Positions 40,031 through 49,964 of a stretch of 64,000 bases of DNA are shown here, one piece after another. The position numbers were made by a program, and so were the translations under genes. Each line of letters opens with the position of its first letter. Position 1 is the stretch's first letter. Below the pieces are notes generated by a model. It saw nothing but the letters and a program-made list of their open reading frames with translations. It was not told where the DNA came from and made no database searches. Origin of the DNA: Hymenopellis radicata (taxonomy: Eukaryota; Basidiomycota; Agaricomycetes; Agaricales; Physalacriaceae); contig JADNRX010000003.1 in assembly GCA_015501595.1 (NCBI GenBank), positions 310,001 to 374,000 of the forward strand, in the 5' to 3' direction.

Positions 40031-40984
40031 ATGTTGTTCGACACTGTCATTCCGCTCGTGCTGTTCCCCTCCATATCAGCATTGGCTTACTCACTCCTCA
40101 ATCCCAACATCGAGCTCGTAGAGCCTTTCTATCGCTCCCTGTGCAAGAGTGGGTCAAAAAATTATATTCACGTCACCCACCATGCCGCCGTCGATGATAC
40201 GCTTTGCGTCGTCGTGTCTCTCTTCCATGCTGCCCTAGAGGAGAAACAAGTCGCGTCGCCGTTCAACACCTACTTCCTCTTGACGTTCCTCCCCGTTTTG
40301 ATGTTCTTCATATTCCTGGAGTCTGGAAGGACGCGCAGTGCATCCGTCTGGAGCTATGCCGGCCTCGCTGTTGGGTGCTGTGCCCAAATCGTCACGTTTG
40401 CGGTGACGACTCCCCTATTCTGGTTGTACTTTGTCCTTGTGGCGCGCCAGCACAAGGGCCGGCCTTCCCAAGCCCATGCTGGTGCTAGTGTCCTTGGAAT
40501 GGTCATGGGCTGGGTTGTTCCTTCACTCCTGCTCATCACTCAAGAGGATTCGATCGTCACCCTGTTGTTCCAGCCAGCGCCCATTTACGCCTTTGCCGCG
40601 CAGATGATGCAGTCCTTCATTAGCCCGCAGTCCTCCAAGTCGGCTTCGGGGACCGGTGTAGCGCAGGTCGCGTATGTAGCGTGGTTCATCGTCGCAGCAG
40701 CGATCCACGTCAATATGGCGACGGGCCACTTTGCGGACTGGGACGGCTTCACGAGGTTCTTCATACCGACTGTGGAGTTGACGGATGCGCCTCGCGCGAT
40801 TCTGAATATATTCCAGTGGGATTTCATCTTCGCAGTCGGGGCGTCTGCGGTGGGCACTCTGTGGTTCGCACATAGCATCGTGGAGGTTGTAGCGTTGTTG
40901 ATCTGGTATCCGCTCGCTTCGGTGTTTGTGGGGCCGGGCGCTGCCTTTTCAGCGGTAGCGCTGTGGAGAGAAAGTCGCGTCTGA
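40031..40984 (+). CDS. Polytopic membrane protein, tandem paralogue 2
   Basis: Intronless 317-aa homologue of the preceding gene. Shared elements are LFPSISALAYSLLNPN, QIVTFAVTTPLFWLYFVLVA, the HAGASVLGMVMGWVVPSLLL segment, QPAPIYAFAAQM, AYVAWFIVAAAIHVN and the end VGPGAAFSAVALWRESR. Both copies keep all membrane segments, so both are probably functional. Only 139 bp separate them, so they came from a local duplication and keep separate promoters. The function is unknown. The paralogues diverge most in the lumenal/cytosolic loop around residues 30-70. Confidence 0.75.
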   Translation: MLFDTVIPLVLFPSISALAYSLLNPNIELVEPFYRSLCKSGSKNYIHVTHHAAVDDTLCVVVSLFHAALEEKQVASPFNTYFLLTFLPVLMFFIFLESGRTRSASVWSYAGLAVGCCAQIVTFAVTTPLFWLYFVLVARQHKGRPSQAHAGASVLGMVMGWVVPSLLLITQEDSIVTLLFQPAPIYAFAAQMMQSFISPQSSKSASGTGVAQVAYVAWFIVAAAIHVNMATGHFADWDGFTRFFIPTVELTDAPRAILNIFQWDFIFAVGASAVGTLWFAHSIVEVVALLIWYPLASVFVGPGAAFSAVALWRESRV

Positions 40985-41284
40985 AGAGCAGGTCCTTACG
41001 TGTTGATATTGTACGTTTTTTTGTAAGTCATTGACTGCTTTGCCGATACCTTCGACTAAAGTTAGCACTTTAGATAATGTTCGATGAGTATCATGACATT
41101 GATCGTGGGGTTAAGATGAATAACAATGTATTCGGAGCACTGGTTCTAACTGTTAAGGTGGGGGCTGTGAACTCCGTCTCGCAAGCGCTTGAAGAGAGAA
41201 TTCATAGGCGTGGCATAGGTGGCATTTAACTACATATGATCAATGCACGCCCCCGCAATCCACTGATGCCATCTCCACAACAAG

Positions 41285-41854
41285 TCACTCGCTAAACGCC
41301 CCCCAAACAACTGACTCTCGAATTTCGACGTCGACGTCGAGAATATTGTGCTGCTCCAGAAGGCGGCGGCAATTGTAGGCCACAATGACGCCTCTGTCGC
41401 CTGAGAGAGAGCCAGGCGTGACGCCGACCCAGACGATGACGGGGGCGGAAGACGAGGGCCCATCGCCAAGTTTTATTCGGACCAGATCTATGCTAGTCCA
41501 CTCGACCTGCATCGACTCTAGCAGGGCGTGAGTCTCAGAGCCTAGTTTGCCGCCCCACACCTCCGTGATGGCGTGGTTTCCGACGGGGCGGAGCTCTTTT
41601 AACGCGTCTGGGTCGGTAGGCTGCTGCCAGGGAGTGCCGGTGCGAGCAACCAGCCTCGGCTTGGAGTGCAGGCCGGCGTAGTAGCGCGCAGCTTCCAGTT
41701 CAGATGGAGGGACGGCAAAGGGGTCTGCGGCGGGGTAGTATCTCCCATGGCGGGGGAAAGAAAGGACGAGAGGGCGGTGGTGAGTGATGAGGTTCTGTGG
41801 CCTTGGATAGAGGAAGGCGGGGGATATCACTCCAGAAAGAGAGCAGTAATCCAC
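41285..41854 (-). CDS. Conserved basidiomycete hypothetical protein
   Basis: 189-aa frame. The stretch RTGTPWQQPTDPDALKELRP, VGNHAITEVWG, APVIVWVGVTPGSLSGDRGV and the end ILDVDVEIRESVV correspond to a lineage-expanded family of unknown function that I know from many agaricomycete genomes, where it occurs in numerous copies per genome. No catalytic motif is known to me. The N-terminal 35 residues (MDYCSLSGVISPAFLYP) are less typical, and a different start or an intron there is possible. The gene is not obviously linked to its neighbours. Confidence 0.7.
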   Translation of the reverse strand: MDYCSLSGVISPAFLYPRPQNLITHHRPLVLSFPRHGRYYPAADPFAVPPSELEAARYYAGLHSKPRLVARTGTPWQQPTDPDALKELRPVGNHAITEVWGGKLGSETHALLESMQVEWTSIDLVRIKLGDGPSSSAPVIVWVGVTPGSLSGDRGVIVAYNCRRLLEQHNILDVDVEIRESVVWGAFSE

Positions 41855-42590
41855 GATGATGGAGAGAGGTATTTAAGTATCACCAACGATGTGCCGCTTT
41901 CCTAATTAATTCAGACATGACTAGGAAACTCGTGGCGCTTCGGACGCGAAGTCAACAGAAGATCATGTCATCACGGTGCGGAGACTCAGAGTTGGATTAA
42001 GACATTCTTCAGTTTCAGTGTCGCAAGCCACCGCACGAAAGTTGCCAATAAGTGATTCAAAGTATGGGCAGTTCAGTCCCAACTACAGACTTGTTCCGTC
42101 TTGGGAAAGCTCGGTGTAGCAATCAGCCGTTGGCTAGCCCGCTCAAACCCATCTCGGCATGTCTCGGCTGCCACCTAACCCTCGGCATACCACCTAAACA
42201 AGACATGACCGCCGGGCTCTTTTCTAGGACCGCGTATGTACTCCGGAGTAAGCATTAACTTGACAGGGCCCAAAACAGCTAGCCCTAGTCGCACTCAACG
42301 CAGACGAGGAGCGCCCAGACGCACACAATCGATCAGAATAAATGTGCATTCGGACATGGGAGCAAGCATGGGAGTGAAGTCGTCCGTCTATCAGAAGAGA
42401 TCCGCATACTTGCTGCATGACATATGGTGCATTGTTACATGAGATAATAAATACTCTATGCGTGATAAAGCTAGAGAACAACAACGATGTGCTAGGCTAC
42501 GGATACAAACAGTGTAGTCACGATACAGCAATGGTACAAAGATATGAGATAACAAGAACGAAAACGGAGGCGAAAACGAAAAAAAAGATA
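41855..42590. other. Intergenic, no gene seen
   Basis: 736 bp. Short frames only. An A-rich stretch (GAAAACGAAAAAAAAGATA, 42572-42590) precedes the stop of the next minus-strand gene and may belong to its 3' end. Confidence 0.45.
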
Positions 42591-45106
42591 TTATCTCTTA
42601 CTCGAAACATTGAGTCCCATTTTGCGCCGAACGCTCATCTCCGCAAGAGAACCTGTGCCCAGGCGCTCCATCTCCTGGCAGTCATCATGATGCTGCTCTT
42701 CACAATGCTTGACCAGCTCAGCCCATGGCGTCGAAAGCGGAAATCTGGTAGGAGTCGGGCGAGGCACCTGGTTGAGACACATACGACAGATATACTCCTG
42801 ATTCCTCTGTTCGTACAGTAAATCCAAATGCTTGATACCCAACCCCTTCTTTGGCGGTGGTGGGTCGGGCTTGGGCACAGGCGGCGGATTCGAATTCGAC
42901 GCTGAACTTGTTCGAAAAGGTTCGCGTTCGCGGGGCTGCGACGGAGAACCACTCTGGGGCTGAACACGGACAAGCGTGAGCATAGGCGCAGGAACGGGCG
43001 TCGGGGGCTCGATCGCAGTACGAGAGGGAAGACTGGGGGCGCGCTTGGAGGTTTGTCGGGCGGACGCTGCTCCTTATCACTGTCACCGCCGGCTGGTTCT
43101 CCACCTGCGCTCATTTCGCCTTCCCCAGTAGGCTCTGACTTGACCAACGGTGCAGAAGTTGGTCGTGATGGAGGGCGATCGTTCACCGATTGGTCACGAC
43201 TTTTGGGCGTGTCCTGGTGAGAGGTCTTCGTCACCTTCGCAGACGACGATAAACTTGAAACACCTTCATCCCTATCTTCACTCTCATACTCGGCACGAGT
43301 CCTCTTGAATGAACGCATAGCATTTCCGTGGTTCATATTAGGATCGGAGCCAGATGACTGGGGAGCCGGAGATGTTTTGAGGGCAGGCAAGTCCAACGTG
43401 GCAAAACGCGGCAGCGAATGCTGCGATTGAGGTTGTAGACGAGGCTGAGGTGGCGTCGAAGTAGACGGAGACAATCTACCCATAGGACGATCTGACTCGG
43501 ATACGTTTCGAGGAATCGGCGTCGGCATTTGACCGACGGGCTTGCCATTATGCGTATGATGTGAGTGTTGAACTGCGTTTGAAGAAGGCGGGCTGTAATC
43601 CATACGTCGCGAAGATGAAGATGATGTCGAATCTTGGCGAACAACAATGGGTGAGGATTCACCATCTACCTGATACCTCTGGTGACTCTGGTCCATAGTT
43701 CGAGGGCGATGGTTTGTAGGAGGCGAGTTGGTCACATGGCTGAAAGACGACGATGGACGCGCGAAAGGAGAAGAAGAGGTTGGATTGATATGAGGAGAAG
43801 CCGAGGCGTGACTATATGGTGATTGTTTGGGATGGGAATACGCGTCGGATGGAGGTGAAAGCCGGATGGTTCTGTGCGTCTGCAGGTCATTCCCTGCTAA
43901 TTGCCGTTGGTGGTCTACTTCAGGATGGGCAGAGTTGGGCGTTGGAGGTTCTTCGCGTTTAATAGCAGGAACGGGTGTGGACTTCTGGTGCTGTTTGTGA
44001 CGTATCCGGACCAGTTCCGCCTCCATATTACGAGCATGAGTCTTCAATTCATCAAGCTCGGCATGAAGCTTATTTGCGACTTGTCTCGCCTCATCCCGCT
44101 CTCGGCGGAACCTCTCGCTATTCGCATCTGCAGCAGCCATATCGACCCGATATCTGGCATCAGACTCTTGGTAAATTCTCGTCAGCTGCTGGTGAAGCAT
44201 TTGGACATTGGTAGTCCAAGCTTGCTCAAAGAGAGCTTGGACTGGCGCTATGGCTTGTGATGCGGCTTGCTTTATATGAGGGGGAGTTAAAGAGTCTGGT
44301 CGTGAATGGACAAGGGGAAATGGAGGGGGAAGGTCATTTGACATTTGGGGAGACGAAGTCATGACAGAACTGGGAGTTTGTGGAGGGGCACTCTGGTCTG
44401 AATAGCGCCTAGGAGGAGGGGGTAGAGAGGTACGGGACGATGAGGTATCAGTGGTATGACGCCGTTCTGGAACGGATGGAGATGAGGCGGAGGCGGATGA
44501 CTGAGGACGTAAGAGGAGGCTGTCGTACTGGTAATTGAGTGCGCTGGATGGAATGAGGTTCATGGGGCGCTGCGAGCCACAATCAGTGCTAAATTGAGGG
44601 GCTGTACGAGAAGACCATACATCTTGCGAAGGTCGTGCGGCGGGGGCGCTAGTGTCGATGCGCGTCTTTGGCAGGGCACGCGTCGCGTTGCTTGGCTCGG
44701 GCGCAGGTGCCGGCTTTATCGCGACCGAGCCAGGTCTTTTAGGCGGTGCAGGAGGGTTCGTGCGAGCTGTCATCATGGAGGATTGTTCCTGTAAGTCATG
44801 AGCATAAAGGACAGTCAAAAGGCAAGTTGGGCGCACCGGTGTCATTGCTACGTCGTTGTTTTGCTCAACAAAACGGATGGCAGGGTAGTATGGCTGCTTG
44901 GTCGGTCCGGGGGTCAGGGAATACCCCGTCTGGACACCGTTTATATGGGGTTTGCGGTCCCGAGGCTCTTCCGCAGGCGCCACTGGTACGTCCGCTGGCG
45001 AATCGGCTCCCAGTCGCGCGCTGGATGGCCGTGGATGCGAATTTTTCGACCGTCCCGCGTTTGCCGAGTCATTCATTGAGAAAGAAGAGAGTTTCTGTTT
45101 GAGCAT
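42591..45106 (-). CDS. Large Ser/Pro-rich protein with coiled coil and C-terminal zinc-finger-like motif
   Basis: Long minus-strand gene of roughly 800 codons. Two introns are inferred: a 48-nt in-frame one near 44836-44789 (GTGCGC to TTACAG) and a 62-nt one near 43023-42962 (GTACTG to TTCAG) that switches frame to the conserved-looking end. The order is a disordered Pro/Ser N-terminus, a coiled coil of about 90 residues (HQQLTRIYQESDARYRVDM ... ANKLHAELDELKTHARNME), a long Ser/His/Pro region, and a C-terminal module GLGIKHLDLLYE, YICRMCL, WAELVKHCEEQHHDDC with C-x2-C and H-x5-H spacing. It is probably a nuclear regulator, but I recognise no named family. The start is at 45106; MNDSANAG at 45076 is an alternative. 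Confidence 0.65.
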
Positions 45107-46942
45107 AAAGAGAATGAACGAAGGGAATTAATCTGTGAATATCTGTGAATATTCAATTTCCTGCAAATACGGAGGACAGACAGACACAGGCAAAGTAGAA
45201 TATACACGTAGACAGTCCGGGGGGAATTGAACGTCCAACACGGCTGCCTTATATAGCTGCGACCGTGGGAACCGCTCACTGCCCGATCTGTGTGGCTTTT
45301 CTTCCATCGCGCTCCCATCTTTGGATGCTTGCGGTCCCGTCAGATTCTGTTCATCAGCTTTGTATATCCCGTTACTACGCTCTCAACGTATTTTTACAGC
45401 CTCTCATCCTTAGAGGTACTCGATCCACTTATGGTCTCAATGTGGTGTTCGCATGTTTTACCGCACCTCGCACCTGTTCTTTTACTCTTTGACATACCTA
45501 TATCTGGCCGCGATCCCAACATATCCCTGGTCACACACCGCCTCGTGGTGTACACGTCTCCGCTTCGAATGTGATTGTTCACACCCAGGAAGCTCTTAGC
45601 TCCGGACCCATTTTGGGATATCAGTGTCGTGAGTCTGCACCTGACAGCCAATTGCAAACCTCGTTGCCAGAATGTCTCACGGATAGACGTATCAGGAGGG
45701 CTTCTTCATATCATATCACCATCTGTGCTGTTGATTGGCTTCCCAACCACCGCTTTCTTGTTCAACTGTTCGCCCAGGCTCGCTCTCGTGGTCCGACGTT
45801 TGTGGAACGTCACGTTCAGATGGATTTATCCCTTAAAAGGGACCATCCTAACGCCTCTCAATGCTCGTAGTTGCTCTAATTTAAGCCTTTCTTGTCAAAC
45901 CTTAACAGGCAATGCACTTCGCCACTTTCCTTTCTCCGCCTTTGGACCACCGTAAATGCATTCAGCTGACGCCACAAAAGATCGAGGCCCGTAATCCCCG
46001 ACTCGTGTATCCTCTTATCGCATTCTCTTCTTTCATTTACGGTAGTGGCAATGGCAACAGTATAGCGGGTGACGAAGCAACAGAGAAGTTCTGATATCAA
46101 GACCTCTCATCGAGGCAGACAACCCATTTCTCGGCTAGATTCCCTCCCAACGCTTACAAGACTCTTAAGCTTCCCATGTCATTTCCACATTCAATTCAAT
46201 GGGCTGAGTACACATCGGGTTCTGGCGCCGAAGGCCCCGATAATCGTAGCCGTATCTTCTTCCACGGTCTTCTGACGTGCTCGAGACTGTGATACAGCAT
46301 TCGTTTGAAAGACAAACAAACGCCACATATCGTACCTGCGCAGTTGCCAGGAAAGAGTTCCCGATCGGCGATCGACGGGGTTAACTGCCGACCGTCCTGA
46401 GCGGCCATTGCCTTTCTGGGCTACTTAGCAGAAGACTTTTGCGCCTTCACCATGATAAATCCAACCATTATCTCGTGCGCGACTTGAAGATCATGTGGAC
46501 AAGTCTCTGTCTGATTGCGTGTCGTCAAAGTCGCAGCATTCGAAAACTTGCTCAATGGTGGAGCGGCACCTAGCGGCACAGGACATCCACTCTTTGTCGA
46601 ATTGAGGGTGCGCAGCGCCCCAAAAATTTCGCATCATGGATCCACCTTAAATGACACATTTTCCAGCTCTTGGGAACCCCCTCTCTTTTCCTTCCCTTCG
46701 GGTGAGGCTAAACTCCCGAAAATGCCGCAACCCAGGGTTGATAACAAACTATTCGCAGCACGACGCGCGGCTGCTTCATACCCCTCTACCCCTCTTGGCG
46801 GGCTGCTCTTTGGTATTATAATTCGTTCAGTGCGCATCCTATCGTACCATCGAAGGATATGTTCACTCGTCCGACTCACACGGCCCTCGAAAATGCAAAT
46901 ACAAACCTGTACTAAAGGATATTCATCAACAACACTTTCACG
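45107..46942. other. Gene-poor interval
   Basis: 1.8 kb with only short frames on both strands. One plus-strand piece at about 45.56-45.95 kb (including LALVVRRLWNVTFRW) vaguely recalls fungal transmembrane or F-box fragments but has no start, stop or splice support. Possibly decayed coding sequence; nothing is called. Confidence 0.4.
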
Positions 46943-49060
46943 ATGCTTTTCATCTTGGGATTAACGCTGCTCACGTCTAGTTCTTTTACTTGTGCGGTGC
47001 CAACTGTCACAATCCAAAATGGGACCATCAACAGAACTGTTTCTCAACGTCATTCCGTGCGCTCAGTCAACAGCTAGGCAAAGAGTACGTGTTCCCATCT
47101 TCTACACAGCTTCCACGTATTGTTATTTATGTCCGATTCGCGCTTGCACTTTAGTGCCTCGCCGTGACAGCTGCGCTAGAGACTCGGTGGGCGTCTGCGG
47201 CATTGGATGCAACAAAGTTTGGGAAGGCATGTCCCGGTGGTACCAACACCGAGCCATTTGGAGTCGAAGAAGACTGCCTTTCCATCAAGGCGTCGACTCA
47301 GGTTCTGGCAGCTGATCTGCTTGTCCTTCTTTGGATGTGAGCTCTCAGCTGTTGTATGTTTCTGCCTCGTGTCCCGGAGATATTTACGCGTCTCTTCGTA
47401 AGCCATGGTGGAACACTTCTTTTAGGTCTCGCTGTCGACCCGCGCTTCAACAGCAGCTGTATTGTCCAGCGCTCCATGGAACTGGGGAAGCCCATTGTCT
47501 GTCATCAGTTCGCTGCTACATGCTTATGATACGCGCTAAAAATTTGCTTCTACCCATTCTCGACCTTCGGCCTTTGGTTTCCCATTAGGTCGCGAAGCCG
47601 CGCGCGGACTCAGGTTTACTAAAGCTTGGTATTCGTGACCAGGTAAGGTGCGGCTTCTCCGACTGTCCACTTGACTAGCATCTGGCACTGCAATGGATCC
47701 CGGAGAACATCGCTGAGGTATTCATTTGACAGGCTATGACTAACCTGTTTATCTCAGGCTTATGTTTACTTTTAGTTCGGAGGTGCGCCATCTGGGGCGA
47801 ATCGGCGGGAGGTATGAGCGTCACACAGCATCTCGCTGCATTTGGCGGCAGGGATCAACAACTCTTTCGGGGTGCTATCATCAACTCTGCATATTCGCCC
47901 GGAGAAATGCCTCTTTGGAGACACATGCTAATTTGGACTCGATGTCCGTGTGCCCGCGATGTGGCAGCTACTGCCGTGAATTAGTCGTTGAACGATCTGG
48001 ATGCTCAAATTCAACAGAGTAACTATTATACCTGCGATGTCTCGCTGCAGAGCGTTATTTCGCTGCGGTAGTGAAATCAAAGTCTTTTCCCGACGTCCCG
48101 CACCGGGTTACTCATCAAGCCTCGCTACAAAATGATATTTTTCGCAATGTACCATGTCAATCGCTGGCATGGTAAACGATGAATACACTTGTAAGCATTA
48201 CACTCGTTGTAGGGAATGAACCCGCATTTACTACTTCTTCTAGTTGACACCCTACAAGCCCCTCAAGGTGTCAACGATACTGCCCTTAGGACTGTCCTTC
48301 TGCGTAAGCGCACTGGCATTTTCACTCCAACATTCGCTGACTTGACACTATACCTTTCCTACCTCTCACTCAGTGACGTTGATATCAATGCTATTTTATC
48401 TGCATACCCTGACGACCCCTCCGCCGGATGTCCGTTTGATACTGGATACGGTCTATTACCGTCTGGATTAATAGGTCAGTACCCCGAGTCGCCTACAAGT
48501 ATAAACTCACGCCCGCTTCAGAGTTAATGCTGTATCCACGGATTTCAACGTTCAAACCGGGACGCGCCATGATCCATCTGCTTTCGCGAAACCCCCTGGT
48601 CTCCAACACGTAGTTTCTGCTTCAACCAAATGCCACGGAATGGAACAGTGTTGAAAGGTGTTCAACACACAAATGATTTGGCATATGTAGGGCAGACCCT
48701 TATTGCGTTTCGATCCACTGTAGAATGGTATTCTTGCAGATATTCGGCATTTTGGAGCGAACGGAGCGTGACCCGCTAGGCAACCGGGACGAAGATTTTA
48801 GAGACGACGAGGAATCGAGGATCAGCACGAAGTTCTTTCTTCTCGAGATATGGCGAGATACTCCTATTCCTGAACAGGCCTTTCAGGCAAACGTATTGGA
48901 TTAACTTTGTCAACGACCTCAACCCAGGCTGATTGCGATAATGGTGCGTCTTTTGATACGCATCTCTATGTACCAGTCTCCAGGTGTCATCAACTGGCCA
49001 CAGTACGATACTGTGAGGCCACCGAATATGGTGTTTTTTGAATAACGCGACTGGCGTTGC
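46943..49060 (+). pseudogene. Decayed type-B carboxylesterase/lipase gene
   Basis: Fragments in the order of a secreted carboxylesterase: signal peptide and start MLFILGLTLLTSSSFTCAVPTVTIQNGT; KFGKACPGGTNTEPFGVEEDCLSIKA (47.2 kb); GREAARGLRFTKAGIRDQ and LQWIPENIAE (47.6-47.7 kb); the nucleophile elbow WGESAGGMSVTQHLAAFGG (47.8 kb); LSLSDVDINAILSAYPDD (48.37 kb); and the terminal GVINWPQYDTVRPPNMVFF (about 48.98 kb). The fragments lie in different frames with stops between them, several family segments are missing, and the catalytic Glu and His regions are not readable. I regard it as a pseudogene. The right boundary is approximate. Confidence 0.75.
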
Positions 49061-49413
49061 TCCTGACCACTATCGAAGAGAACCCGTGTGTTGCACGCTG
49101 TTGCGTTAGGGAACCGAGTTCTGTGAAATATTAGGCGTCTTTACATACTCGTGACAGAGGGAACGAAGCATGTACATGTGGCGCCCAAGCGATCGAGCTT
49201 GTTTACAGGCAGCGAGGTGGACTGACGACAGGCTGACAATAAGAACTGTTCAACAACATTCGATTTGGTCATTTCTACAACAAGAGAGTGACCTGAGAGT
49301 GACTCAAGAAGACACGAGGAGGTCTTACTTAATACTAATGAAACGCCGCTTTGAAGGCCCACGTGCTTTCACCTTACTCGCCACCTGGTCCATACCAGAC
49401 CATACCAACTGTC

Positions 49414-49418
<5 letters not shown>

Positions 49419-49454
<36 letters not shown>

Positions 49455-49457
49455 GAG
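49419..49457 (+). repeat. (GA)n microsatellite
   Basis: A nearly pure GA dinucleotide run of about 39 bp, interrupted once by ACA. Length variation would be expected between isolates. Confidence 0.9.
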
Positions 49458-49892
49458 GGTGTGCAGGGTCCTCTACACTGCTATAGATAGAGCAGCAATC
49501 AAGGGCGTAACCTTCGAAGTTCTCACCAACTTCAACGGCTCAAACGATGTAAAACGGTGGTGAAACCAGCTGGTGCAATCGCAAATGCCGATACACGATC
49601 GGCGTCGACGTTCGGGTGAGTTAAGAAGTTGTCGGGACTGGACAGGTGCGGCCGCAAATTCGAAACTGGATTGTACTGACCACCAACAGGGCTTTTATAC
49701 TCTACAGGTGTGTACTATAAATACCAATCGGAGGCTTGACTAATCTACGGCGGGAACAGGGCGGGAATGGTGGCGAGTCGGTGCTGATGGCACCGGAGGA
49801 GTGCGCCGGCATCGGGAGTACCGGTGCAGCAATTCACTTGATATTCCAACAGATCGCGCCTGAGCTTCCTCGCGTTATGTGTCGCGGTTTCA

Positions 49893-49909
49893 CCCGTTAC
49901 TGTAACGGG
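49893..49909. promoter_or_regulatory. 17-bp dyad upstream of the SMN1-like gene
   Basis: CCCGTTA-CTG-TAACGGG: perfect 7-bp arms around a 3-nt spacer, 9 bp before a TATA box. The symmetry and place suggest a binding site for a dimeric regulator; which one is unknown. Confidence 0.4.
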
Positions 49910-49917
49910 ACAGTACA

Positions 49918-49926
49918 TATATAAAA
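49918..49926 (+). promoter_or_regulatory. TATA box of the SMN1-like gene
   Basis: TATATAAAA located 39 bp upstream of the ATG at 49965, in the normal core-promoter range. Confidence 0.55.
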
Positions 49927-49964
49927 GCGCGCTGCCATATGATCAGGCGACATCCCATCTCAAG

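Larger units (their letters stand above)
49061..49964. other. Intergenic, microsatellite and SMN1-like promoter
   Basis: About 900 bp without a supported gene. It contains the GA microsatellite (49419-49457), and at the right end the dyad and TATA box listed separately. Confidence 0.5.

Noticed and set aside
49170..49563. Frames running through the GA microsatellite (RERERERE)
   Set aside because: Low-complexity translation of a dinucleotide repeat; no start context or homology.
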